Program-made: the position numbers and the translations under genes
Source of the DNA: an uncultured Acidimicrobiales bacterium
GTDB taxonomy: Bacteria > Actinomycetota > Acidimicrobiia > Acidimicrobiales > SHLQ01
DNA: 64,000 nucleotides
Reading direction: 5' to 3'
Assembly: GCA_938015295.1 (NCBI GenBank)
Contig: CALLQB010000004.1
Span: forward strand, 62,001 to 126,000
Part shown: positions 44,234 to 53,046 of the stretch, piece by piece
How positions within the stretch are numbered: position 1 is the first letter of the stretch
Layout: every line of letters starts with the position of its first letter
The notes under the pieces: generated by a model
What the model was told of the DNA's origin: nothing
The model's database searches: none
The model's input: the letters and a program-made list of their open reading frames with translations, nothing else

Positions 44234-44409
44234 TTCGGCAGCGTAGGTGGCAAGAGTCGGGAATGCGATTTGTGGTCAGGTGGTTGTCGTTGTGTCGCCC
44301 CGCCGAGCATTTGGGTTCGACTCCCTAGACTGACCGTGCTGGAAACAGCGCTGAGATGGCAGAAGTGACTGCCACAACAGAGCCCGCTTCGGGCGAAGGA
44401 ACGTGACGT
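44234..44409. other. Divergent promoter region upstream of gnd
   Basis: 176 bp between the divergent starts of the methyltransferase and gnd. It contains a GGTTCGACTCCC stretch that resembles a tRNA T-arm, but a full tRNA cannot be folded. No other gene or clear promoter consensus is seen. AAGGA precedes the gnd ATG. Confidence 0.4.
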
Positions 44410-45428
<1,019 letters not shown>

Positions 45429-45429
<1 letters not shown>

Positions 45430-46832
45430 TGGCTGTCGAAGGACGCGAAGCTCCCGTCGCCGACGCACTGGTGATGTTCGGCATCACCGGCGATTTGGCC
45501 AAGAAGAAGTTGTTTCCTGCGCTGTACGAACTCGTGGGCAACGACACCCTCAAAGGCATGCCGATCATCGGCGTCGCTCGTAGCGAATGGACAGCCGACG
45601 ACCTACGCGACCGTGCCCGCGAGTCGCTTGCAGGACGCGACCCGGCTCAGGTTGAAAAGTTGTGTGCCCAACTCGACTACGTACAGGGCGACTACAACGC
45701 CCCCACGACCTTCGAGAAACTGTCAGCTGCCCTCGGCGACGCCAAGGTTCCCGTTTCGTTCCTCGCTATCCCGCCGAGCCTTTTCGATGAGGTGGTCGAG
45801 GGCCTGTCGTCGGCAGGACTCACCGACACCGGACGCGTCGTCGTCGAGAAGCCCTTCGGCCGCGACCACCAGTCGGCCATCGAACTCAACGACATCCTGC
45901 ACAAACACCTACGCGAAGATCAGATCTACCGCATCGATCACTTCTTGGGCAAAGAGCCGGTGCAGAACATCTTGGTCTTCCGGTTCGCCAACGCGCTTTT
46001 CGAACCAATCTGGAATCGCCACTACATCAGCAACGTACGCATCACGATGGCAGAGTCATTTGGCATCGAAGGACGTGGCCGGTTCTATGACCCTGTGGGG
46101 GCGGTGCGTGACGTGATTCAGAACCACCTTTTGCAGGTGGTTGCGCTTCTTGCGATGGAACCTCCTGCGTCAAACGATGCCGCCGCGTTACGCGACGAAA
46201 AGGTGAAGGTGTTCAAAGCAATTCGCCCGATCGAACCGCATCAAACCGTGCGAGGCCAGTACACCGGCTACCTCGACGAAGACGATGTTGCGCCAAACAG
46301 CGACACCGAAACCTTTGCCGCTATGCGTTTCGAGATCGACTCGTTCCGGTGGGCCGGCGTGCCGTTTTTGATCCGCGCCGGCAAAGCAATGGCTGAAACC
46401 GTCACCGAAGCTGTGGTCGAGTTCAAGGCACCGCCTCGCCTGCTTTTTGCCGACGACGACCACGAGCCGCGTCCGAACACGCTGACGTTCCGTATGAAAC
46501 CCGACGACACCATTCACATCGGGCTCCAAGCCAAGGTGCCGGGCTCAGAGATGGTCAGCAGCGAGGTCGATCTGTCGGTCGATTATGAGGCGGCCCTCGG
46601 CGGCGACAGCCCCGATGCCTACGAACGCCTTCTGCACGATGCGTTGATTGGCGATCCTCGGCTGTTTGCTCGCCAGGACGGTGTGGAGGAAGCATGGCGC
46701 ATTATCGAGCCGTTGCTCGATCATCCCGACCCGGTCGTGCCATATGAGCAGGGAAGTTGGGGACCAGCAGAGGCCGACGGCGTGCTACCCGGCGATGCCT
46801 GCTGGAACTGGTCTATTCTCGGCCGCTGCTGA
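45429..46832 (+). CDS. zwf: Glucose-6-phosphate dehydrogenase
   Basis: 467 residues from GTG 45429. The coenzyme site [18 protein letters not shown] spans about 18-35. The substrate site [13 protein letters not shown] holds H171 and K175. [10 protein letters not shown] is also present. It oxidises glucose 6-phosphate to the lactone and feeds the next gene product. The operon order is gnd, zwf, pgl. Confidence 0.95.
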
Positions 46833-46846
46833 ACAGGAGTGCACGT

Positions 46847-47539
46847 ATGCATCTTGAGATGGTCGATGACGCAGAGGCTCTAGCGGTCCGGGCGACGCAG
46901 TTCATCGCCGACTCCGCCGAGCGCCAGATAGCGCGGTCGGGTTCGTTCTCGCTTGCCGTCAGCGGAGGCTCGACACCGAGGCGAATGCTCGAACTCCTAG
47001 CCGAGCGCGACGATATCGACTGGCCCAACGTGCACATGTTTCAGGTTGACGAACGGCTTGCCCCTGCCGGCGACCCGAGTCGCAACATCGCTATGTTGCA
47101 ACCGGTGCTTGCCCGAGGCGACCTCGGCGGGTTTTACCCAATGCCCGTCGAGGGGTCACTCGCAGAAGTTATGGGCGGTGGCGTCGCTTCCTATAGCGAG
47201 AAGCTTGTGTACGTGGGTGGAAGCCCGCCGGTGCTCGATCTTGTGCAACTGGGTTTGGGTAGCGACGGGCACACGGCCTCACTCATACCGGGCGATCCGG
47301 TCCTCGATGTGGTCGATGCCGACGTTGCGGTGACCAACGAATATCAGGGCCGCCGCCGCATGACCCTCAGCTGGCCGGTGCTCGATCGAGCTCGAGCCCA
47401 ACTGTGGTTGGTTTCTGGCGAGCAAAAGAGAGAAGCGTTGCAGCTGCTACTGCTCGGCGATATCTCGATACCGGCGACGCTGCCCTCGGCCGAACGGGCC
47501 ACCATTCTGGCCGATAGGGCCGCGACGACAGGGGGTTAG
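46847..47539 (+). CDS. pgl: 6-phosphogluconolactonase
   Basis: 230 residues from ATG 46847 with AGGAGT upstream. The SIS-like fold of the glucosamine-6-phosphate isomerase/lactonase family shows in SLAVSGGSTPRRMLELLA, HMFQVDERLA and LGLGSDGHTASLIPG. It hydrolyses 6-phosphogluconolactone between the zwf and gnd steps. The gene's stop codon is part of a 14-bp tandem repeat that continues to the next gene. Confidence 0.92.
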   Translation: MHLEMVDDAEALAVRATQFIADSAERQIARSGSFSLAVSGGSTPRRMLELLAERDDIDWPNVHMFQVDERLAPAGDPSRNIAMLQPVLARGDLGGFYPMPVEGSLAEVMGGGVASYSEKLVYVGGSPPVLDLVQLGLGSDGHTASLIPGDPVLDVVDADVAVTNEYQGRRRMTLSWPVLDRARAQLWLVSGEQKREALQLLLLGDISIPATLPSAERATILADRAATTGG

Positions 47540-47601
47540 GGGCAGGAGGTTAGGGGCAGGGGGTTAGAGGCAGGGTGTTAGAGAGAGGGGGTTAGAGAGA
47601 G
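47532..47601. repeat. Five copies of a 14-bp tandem repeat between convergent genes
   Basis: The core GGTTAG (TGTTAG in unit 4) recurs exactly every 14 bp, at 47534, 47548, 47562, 47576 and 47590, with the units drifting from GGGGTTAGGGGCAG to GGGGTTAGAGAGAG. The first unit contains the pgl stop codon (TAG 47537-47539), and the last ends a few bases before the stop of the convergent gene. The complement is C-rich (CTAACCCC). Confidence 0.85.
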
Positions 47602-47606
47602 GGTGC

Positions 47607-48041
47607 CTAGCCGTGTACGTCGGCGAGTCGGGCGACCCGAGGCATCGCCGCAACAACCTGGTCCTTCGCCCCGCCTCGAAGCTTCTCGTACACCTTGACG
47701 GCAGCTTTGTTGTTGGCTTCGCCAGCGCGTTTATCGGTTACCGCCAGAAGGTCCTCAGCAACCGCATCGGCGTTGGCGGCGAAATAGCTCTCGACCCCCG
47801 CATCAGATGAGCGGGCTTCGGTCAATCGCGAGTCGAGCACGGGAACGAACATCGGCAGCATGCGCTCGATGTTGCTTTCAAAGAATCCGGGTCGAAGCTT
47901 CTTGACGGTGTTGTAGCCAACGCCGATGGCCTTGCCCTTCAGGCCTCCAAGGCCGCTGACCTCGTCTTCGACCTCAGTCATTGCGGCAGTGATAAGGGCT
48001 TGTTTGCGATCTGGGTCAGCAATGGTTTCGGCGAGGGACAT
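47607..48041 (-). CDS. DUF6918-like small helical protein
   Basis: 144 residues from ATG 48041. The sequence is alpha-helical and soluble: SLAETIADPDRKQALITAAM, EVSGLGGLKGKAIGVGYNTV, KKLRPGFFESNIERMLPMFV. I believe it matches DUF6918, an actinobacterial family of unknown role, but only by memory of the pattern. It is 27 bp behind the molybdopterin oxidoreductase gene on the same strand. Confidence 0.65.
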   Translation of the reverse strand: MSLAETIADPDRKQALITAAMTEVEDEVSGLGGLKGKAIGVGYNTVKKLRPGFFESNIERMLPMFVPVLDSRLTEARSSDAGVESYFAANADAVAEDLLAVTDKRAGEANNKAAVKVYEKLRGGAKDQVVAAMPRVARLADVHG

Positions 48042-48068
48042 GTTGGCTCCGTATGTAGTGGGGGAGGG

Positions 48069-50153
48069 CTAGGTGGGGTTGTCGGGGGTTGCCGCGGCAA
48101 CCTGGACGAGCGTGTCACCATAGGCGACGCCACCGCCCCAGTCTGACAGCGCATCGCTGGTGAGCGCGTTCACCGTCTGGCCATCAGGGTGATCGTTTGT
48201 CCACCAGCCGAACGGAATCGCCACCAGTCCGGGGCGGAGCCGCTGGCTAATGCGTACTGGCAGGGTGAGTCGGGCCCGGTCGTTAAATATCTCGGCATCG
48301 TCGCCTTCGCCCAACCCGCGGCTCGCAGCGTCGTGCGGGTCGAGTTCGACGAACGGCCCACCTTCGCGGGGTCCGTGTTTCGGTAGCGATGCATACGACG
48401 AGTTGAGGAACCGGGTGTGGTGCTTTGGGCTGGTGAGATACAACGGATAGGGCTGGTCGCCGTGTTCGGGTCGTTCTGTCGGCGCCGTGTAGGTCGGGAG
48501 CCGTGGTTGCCCCATGTCGCCGAGTCGATCACTGGCAAGTTCGGCCTTGCCAGAGGGCGTTGCGAAACCGCCGTTGGTGTAGGGATTGTGATCGGCTTCG
48601 ACGTCGATACGGACAAACCCGGTCCTGCGAAGCTCGTCGAGGTCTATGCCTCGAAGCGCCGAATCGATCAACTGCTCGTCGGTTTCGAACAGTTCAGGCT
48701 CGGTGAAACCCATGGCTGCGGAGAGCCGACGCCAGAGCTCGGTGTTCGGAACGCAGTCGCCAAGCGGCGCAATTGCTGCCTCGTTCCACCCGAGATACAT
48801 ATGTCCCCAAGCTGGTACGACGTCGATCTGTTCGAGCTGGGTTGTCGCCGGGAACACAACATCGGCGTGGGCGGCCGTATCGGTCATGAACTGTTCGCTC
48901 ACCACGGTGAACAGATCGTCGCGAAGCAGACCCTGCCTGATCAGTGCGCTGTTTGGCACCGTGACCGCAGGATTGCCGTTCCAGGCAAACAGCGCTTTTA
49001 CGGGCGGGTCATCGAGTTCGGTGAGCGCTCGTCCCAGATGGTTCATGCTGACACCTCTGCGGTGCGAGCCATCCGAAAGGTTCGGGCGGTCGAAGGTCGA
49101 CAGATCGACGTTGTCGTCGAACCACGAGCCAGAGCTCTTTGACAGGCCGCCTCCTGGGTGTCGCCATGCGCCAGTGAGAACCGGAAGGCACGCCAAAGTG
49201 CGGAAGAACATCGCACCGTTTTCGTGGTGCTCGGCCCCGATGAGGGTGGAGATGAATGACTGCGGCGTGTTGCCGTAGGTTGTGGCCAGCTGCTCGATGA
49301 CCCCAGCATCCACTCCACAAATCGCCTCGGCGCGTTGCGGAGTCCATTCCGAGACGTGTTCGGCAAGCTCGGCGAAGCCGGTTGCGTGGCTCGCGATGTA
49401 CGTGGCGTCGATGAGGTTGTCACGTATCAGCACGTGCATCATCGCGAGCATGAGAGCGACGTCGGTGCCGGGAAGCGGTTGGATGAACTCGTCGGCGGCT
49501 TCGACCGTTGCGGTGCGCATCGTGTCGATGGCGACTATTCGAGCGCCGTTTGCGCGTGCTGATTCGACGAATGGCCACAGATGGCGGTTGGTGAGTTTGG
49601 TGTTGGTCGCCCAGATGACGACCAGGTCGGCGAATTGCACATTGCTCGGCTCGGCTGCGCGCGGGCTGCCGTAGGTGCCCCAGATGCCTGCACTGGCGGT
49701 AGCGCCGCAGAGCGAACCGGTTCGGCGGCTTGATCCGAGTTTCGCGAAGAACCGGCGATCGAGCGAACTTTCCTGAATCATCCCCTGGGTACCGGCGTCC
49801 CACCACGGCAGCACTGCTTCGCCGCCATAGGTCGTGGTGATCTCGCCGATGCGTTCGGCAACCAGGGCGAGCGCTTCGTCCCACGAGGCGTTTCGAAATT
49901 CGGCTGCACCTTTGGGTCCGGTGCGGATCAGGGGGGTGAGGAGACGGTGGGGGTCATAGACACGGTCGACAAACCGGTTGACTTTCGGACACAGCTCGCC
50001 CTGGGAGAACGGATGGTCGGGGTTGCCGCGCAGTTTGACCACCACTCGTTGCGAAGATTGCACGCCACTGGCTGGTTGGTCTTCAACCGTTGCGACCCAG
50101 CCGCAGGAGTCGGGGCAGTCGTGATGGCAAGTTCCGAGGACGGTGTCGGTCAT
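48069..50153 (-). CDS. Molybdopterin oxidoreductase family protein
   Basis: 694 residues. The N-terminal 4Fe-4S site is C9, C13, C17 and C55 (HHDCPDSCGW and GELCPKV). The bis-MGD domain includes VLPWWDAGTQGMIQESSLDR, RTGSLCGATASAGIWGTYG, DLVVIWATNTKLTNRHLWP and a C-terminal dinucleotide-binding part (YPLYLTSPKHHTRFLNSSYA). The Mo ligand may be the Cys of SLCGAT. It resembles the BisC-type family (formate dehydrogenase-like or other reductases). No Tat signal or electron partner is visible, so it is likely cytoplasmic. Confidence 0.88.
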   Translation of the reverse strand: MTDTVLGTCHHDCPDSCGWVATVEDQPASGVQSSQRVVVKLRGNPDHPFSQGELCPKVNRFVDRVYDPHRLLTPLIRTGPKGAAEFRNASWDEALALVAERIGEITTTYGGEAVLPWWDAGTQGMIQESSLDRRFFAKLGSSRRTGSLCGATASAGIWGTYGSPRAAEPSNVQFADLVVIWATNTKLTNRHLWPFVESARANGARIVAIDTMRTATVEAADEFIQPLPGTDVALMLAMMHVLIRDNLIDATYIASHATGFAELAEHVSEWTPQRAEAICGVDAGVIEQLATTYGNTPQSFISTLIGAEHHENGAMFFRTLACLPVLTGAWRHPGGGLSKSSGSWFDDNVDLSTFDRPNLSDGSHRRGVSMNHLGRALTELDDPPVKALFAWNGNPAVTVPNSALIRQGLLRDDLFTVVSEQFMTDTAAHADVVFPATTQLEQIDVVPAWGHMYLGWNEAAIAPLGDCVPNTELWRRLSAAMGFTEPELFETDEQLIDSALRGIDLDELRRTGFVRIDVEADHNPYTNGGFATPSGKAELASDRLGDMGQPRLPTYTAPTERPEHGDQPYPLYLTSPKHHTRFLNSSYASLPKHGPREGGPFVELDPHDAASRGLGEGDDAEIFNDRARLTLPVRISQRLRPGLVAIPFGWWTNDHPDGQTVNALTSDALSDWGGGVAYGDTLVQVAAATPDNPT

Positions 50154-50210
50154 AGACCTAGTCTGCCAGCGCGACCTTGCCGTAACCCGCAGCCGAGCGA
50201 AAGAGTCGAC

Positions 50211-50702
50211 CTACGACGCGGTCGCGGTAAGAATCATTTTGCGCAGAATGATCTCGGCCTGCGCGTCGCCTTGGCCCGGCCGCAGCACGGTGGCGGTGAG
50301 AGCTAGGTCGCACCCAAGGTGGCCAGCGGGAAGTTTAGTTTTTACTTTCGCTCTGGCTCGGCCTTCGACGGATGCGGTTCCGTTGAAGCTCTTTGTTGTT
50401 GTATTGCCAGCATCATCAACAAGGCAGAAGTACGAGCCGTAGTAACTGACCTCGGCGACCGTCTTGTCTTTGACATCGACGGTGAATGCGCCGTTGCGGG
50501 TGCCGGTCTCGGCAAAATGGTTGACCGCTCCTTGGGCGCTGAAGACCCCGCCGCTGTTGGTGACGGTGGTCTTGGTGACCTTGCCGATCTTGCCGTTGCC
50601 AGACCGGTTAGCTGCTGCACCGACCCCGCCGATCATCAACAACGAGGCGACCGCAATAATCAGGATCGACGCACGGCGTCGGGTCACGCGAAAAGATGGC
50701 AT
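50211..50702 (-). CDS. Small secreted protein of unknown function
   Basis: 163 residues from ATG 50702. A basic start and a hydrophobic helix (ASILIIAVASLLMIGGVGAA) form a signal peptide or anchor. The mature part is beta-rich: KTTVTNSGGVFSAQGAVNHF, FTVDVKDKTVAEVSYYGSYF, with two cysteines (YFCLV and LGCDL) that could pair. No known domain. Confidence 0.6.
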   Translation of the reverse strand: MPSFRVTRRRASILIIAVASLLMIGGVGAAANRSGNGKIGKVTKTTVTNSGGVFSAQGAVNHFAETGTRNGAFTVDVKDKTVAEVSYYGSYFCLVDDAGNTTTKSFNGTASVEGRARAKVKTKLPAGHLGCDLALTATVLRPGQGDAQAEIILRKMILTATAS

Positions 50703-50836
50703 GGGGGGACCTTTCCAGTCTGCAAGCTCAAAGCTACTTTCAGTGTATTACGTGAGATTCCATCTGTCATTTCGCGCGCAGTGTGAGAATGTAGGCGCGA
50801 CGGGCAGTGGAATCGCCCAATCTGGCCGGAAAACGG

Positions 50837-50867
50837 CGAATGCCGAGGCATAACGCCTCGGCATTCG
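50837..50867 (-). terminator. Perfect 13-bp hairpin downstream of sodN
   Basis: CGAATGCCGAGGC (50837-50849) and GCCTCGGCATTCG (50855-50867) pair perfectly around a 5-nt loop. On the minus strand it lies about 70 bp past the sodN stop and is followed by CCGTTTTCC. Strong stem, short T stretch: a likely terminator or 3-prime stabiliser for sodN. Confidence 0.65.
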
Positions 50868-50868
50868 A

Positions 50869-50924
50869 CAGTGCTATACAAACCGTGCTGTACAGACCGT
50901 GCTGTACAGACCGTGATCTCTGCA
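50869..50924. repeat. 14-bp tandem repeats with palindromic core CTGTACAG
   Basis: Two identical units CCGTGCTGTACAGA at 50883-50896 and 50897-50910 are flanked by degenerate units at 50869-50882 and 50911-50924. CTGTACAG is itself a perfect palindrome. The array sits just after the sodN stop and before the hairpin at 50837-50867. Confidence 0.75.
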
Positions 50925-50936
50925 GACGTGCAGGCG

Positions 50937-51347
50937 TTACGCCTTGGTCTCCCAGAAGATTTTGTCGATGCCGGCAATGGCCGCGAGAAGTTCGTCGGCC
51001 TTCGCAACATCGGTGGTCTTCTTGGCATCGCCAGCAAGCTTGGTGGCTTCCCAGAACAGGGTGTGCAGTTCGGGGTAGGTCTCGAGGTGTGGTGGCTTGA
51101 AGTAATCGGTCCAGAGAACCCAAAGGTGATGCTTCACCATTTCGGAGCGCTCTTCTTTGATGGCTACTGCTCGTGCTTTGAAGTCAGCGTCGTCGCTGCC
51201 GTGGTACTTCTCCATGCAGCCCTTGACGGACTCGGCTTCGATGCGAGCCTGCGCGGGGTCATAGACGCCGCAGGGAAGGTCACAGTGCGCCGACACAGAA
51301 GCCGGTGCCGAGAAGCGGTCGAGCAAACGAAGTGCGGTATTCAGCAT
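50937..51347 (-). CDS. sodN: Nickel superoxide dismutase
   Basis: 136 residues from ATG 51347 with AGGAG upstream. After a 20-residue propeptide, the nickel hook HCDLPCGVYDP begins at H21 with C22 and C26. Processing exposes His1 of the mature enzyme. The rest is a four-helix bundle (AQARIEAESVKGCMEKYHGS, EERSEMVKHHLWVLWTDYFK). It converts superoxide to oxygen and peroxide. Its maturation protease is encoded divergently at 51540. Confidence 0.97.
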   Translation of the reverse strand: MLNTALRLLDRFSAPASVSAHCDLPCGVYDPAQARIEAESVKGCMEKYHGSDDADFKARAVAIKEERSEMVKHHLWVLWTDYFKPPHLETYPELHTLFWEATKLAGDAKKTTDVAKADELLAAIAGIDKIFWETKA

Positions 51348-51384
51348 TGTTGTTCTCCTCACCGGCTGCTGCCGGATGCGATGT

Positions 51385-51396
51385 GTTTCGCGAAAC
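51385..51396. promoter_or_regulatory. Perfect 12-bp palindrome upstream of sodN
   Basis: GTTTCGCGAAAC is fully self-complementary. It lies 38 bp upstream of the sodN start codon, in the position of an operator overlapping the promoter or early leader. Confidence 0.5.
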
Positions 51397-51428
51397 TCTA
51401 GCCTCCTCCGGGGAAAGGTCGCACCTGA

Positions 51429-51470
51429 GCGGTCGCATTCTTCAGGGTAGCGGTCGCATTCTTCAGGGTA
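51429..51470. repeat. Perfect 21-bp tandem duplication between sodN and its protease gene
   Basis: A 21-bp unit beginning GCGGTCGCATTC and ending TCAGGGTA occurs at 51429-51449 and again at 51450-51470 without mismatch. It is in the 192-bp divergent gap and could hold paired binding sites for a metal- or redox-responsive regulator such as a Fur-family Nur, which is inference. Confidence 0.8.
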
Positions 51471-51539
51471 GATTGCGTCGGTGACCAGATTTCTTCTGTT
51501 GGCGGCGCTGCCGTTGCCAACAACTGTGGCGTCCGAAAC

Positions 51540-51854
51540 ATGGCTATAGGCGTCGGGATGGGCAGGCTTCTCCGACGAGTTGTTGTCGAGGGCCCGTCGA
51601 TGGAGCCGACCTACGTCGCGGGCGACAGACTTCTCGTCGTTACGCGGGGACGCAAACCGCGGCCCGGCGATGTAGTCGTCATCGTCGACCCCCGACCCGG
51701 CGAAGATCGCGAGATGGTCAAGCGGGTACTAGTGGTTCATGCTGACGGTTCGGTCGATGTCGTCGGCGACAACCCCAACGCAAGCACCGACTCACGGACC
51801 TTCGGCCCCGTACCCGCCAACAATCTCCGAGGCCGAGTCCTCCGCCAGTACTAA
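51540..51854 (+). CDS. sodX: Nickel-type superoxide dismutase maturation protease
   Basis: 104 residues from ATG 51540; ATG 51558 is an alternative. This S26-family peptidase has Ser20 in VEGPSMEPTY and Lys61 in REMVKRVLVV as the Ser/Lys dyad. There is no membrane helix at the N-terminus, as known for SodX-like proteases. It removes the SodN propeptide to free His1. It is divergent from sodN, which settles its role well. Confidence 0.93.
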   Translation: MAIGVGMGRLLRRVVVEGPSMEPTYVAGDRLLVVTRGRKPRPGDVVVIVDPRPGEDREMVKRVLVVHADGSVDVVGDNPNASTDSRTFGPVPANNLRGRVLRQY

Positions 51855-51860
51855 CAACAA

Positions 51861-51905
51861 GGGGTCAGGCACTTTATGTGCCTGACCCCATAAGTGCCTG
51901 ACCCC
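51861..51905. repeat. REP-like palindromic element, copy 2
   Basis: The inverse of copy 1 at 14994-15038: GGGGTCAGGCAC, TTTAT, GTGCCTGACCCC, ATAA, GTGCCTGACCCC. The reverse complement matches copy 1 in 44 of 45 positions. Short flanks CAACAA (51855-51860) and TTGTTG (51906-51911) extend the palindrome. It again lies exactly between convergent gene ends (51854 and 51924). Confidence 0.85.
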
Positions 51906-51923
51906 TTGTTGAGGGGCGGTGTG

Positions 51924-52955
51924 TTAGCCGATGATTTCTCGGAGTTTGGCGAGTTGTTGGACGGGGTCGCCGCCGACCGGCGTGACGTTGAGGGTGGTAA
52001 CGCCGGCTTCGGCGAACGCTGCCACCTTCTCTTTGACGTAACCCTCGTCGCCGCACAGCGACGGTCCTTCGAGCATCTCGTCGGGGATCGCGGCTGCAGC
52101 TTCGTCCTTCTTGCCATCGAGGTAGAGGTCCTGCACCGTCTTTGCTTCGCCTTCGAAGCCGTACTTGCAGGCCAATTCGTTGTAGAAGTTCTTGCCACGG
52201 GCACCCATGCCGCCGACGTACAACGCAGCGGTGGGACGGGCGTACTCGCGGTACTTGGTGTTGTCGTCGCCAATCGACAGCAGTCCGCCAGCGGCAATCT
52301 CGAGGGTGCCAAGCGAACTGTCGCGCTTGGCAAGACCTCGCTCAAGATCGTCGCCCCATACCCGGTCGGAGCGATCGGGGAGGAACATGAACGGCAGCCA
52401 ACCATCGCAGAGTTCGGCGGTCATCTCGACGCTCTTTGGGCCGAGCCCAGCGACGTGCACCGGGATGTCGGGGCGATGCATGTGGTTGATGATCTTGAGT
52501 GGCTTGCCGAGACCCGTGCCCTGATCGGACGGCAACGGAAGGGTGTAGACCTTTCCTTCGTATTCGAGTTTCTCGCGCCTCCAAGCCATGCGGCAGACCT
52601 CGATAGTCTCTCGGACCCGGGTGAGCGGCATCTTGTACGGCATGCCATGGAAGCCTTCGATGACCTGGGGGCCCGAGGCTCCGAGGCCGAGTTCGAAACG
52701 ACCGCCACTGAGTGCATCGAGGCCGGCTGCTGTTTGGGCCATTGCAGCTGGCGTGCGGCTAAACACGTTGAGAATCGCAGAACCAAGCGTGATGGTCTCG
52801 GTCTTTGCGGCCAGGTAACCAAGCAGACTGACGGCATCGAAGCCATAAGCCTCGGGCACCCAGGCCATATCGACCCCGGCGCTTTCAAGGTTCTGGATGT
52901 ACTTGGCGACCTCGATCGGGTCGTCGGCGTAGTTGACAAATGTTGCGATCTTCAT
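51924..52955 (-). CDS. LLM-class F420-dependent oxidoreductase
   Basis: 343 residues from ATG 52955 (MKIATFVNYADDPIEVAKYI). The barrel segments MAWVPEAYGFDAVSLLGYLA, TITLGSAILNVFSRTPAAMA and LSGGRFELGLGASGPQVIEG match the F420-dependent luciferase-like group (TIGR03617/03559-like). The substrate is unknown. It is divergent from mutA by 91 bp and ends at the second REP-like element. Confidence 0.9.
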   Translation of the reverse strand: MKIATFVNYADDPIEVAKYIQNLESAGVDMAWVPEAYGFDAVSLLGYLAAKTETITLGSAILNVFSRTPAAMAQTAAGLDALSGGRFELGLGASGPQVIEGFHGMPYKMPLTRVRETIEVCRMAWRREKLEYEGKVYTLPLPSDQGTGLGKPLKIINHMHRPDIPVHVAGLGPKSVEMTAELCDGWLPFMFLPDRSDRVWGDDLERGLAKRDSSLGTLEIAAGGLLSIGDDNTKYREYARPTAALYVGGMGARGKNFYNELACKYGFEGEAKTVQDLYLDGKKDEAAAAIPDEMLEGPSLCGDEGYVKEKVAAFAEAGVTTLNVTPVGGDPVQQLAKLREIIG

Positions 52956-53046
52956 GTCGCAATGTCTACGCGACCAGCCGGCAAAATGCACGTCCTGTGC
53001 CGTGGCAAGTCTTTCCCGGAGGCCTCGGGTCGCTACGATCGAGGAA

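Noticed and set aside
44274-44335. tRNA-like segment: GGTCAG ... GGTTCGACTCCC ... CTGACC
   Set aside because: The outer 6-bp pairing and T-arm-like loop are present, but the segment is only about 62 nt and no D-arm or anticodon arm can be folded between them.
47532-47601. Possible telomeric end
   Set aside because: GGGTTAG-like units resemble telomeres, but genes continue on both sides and the array is internal.
50869-50924. Possible CRISPR-like array
   Set aside because: The repeats are directly adjacent 14-bp units without spacers, and no cas genes are present.
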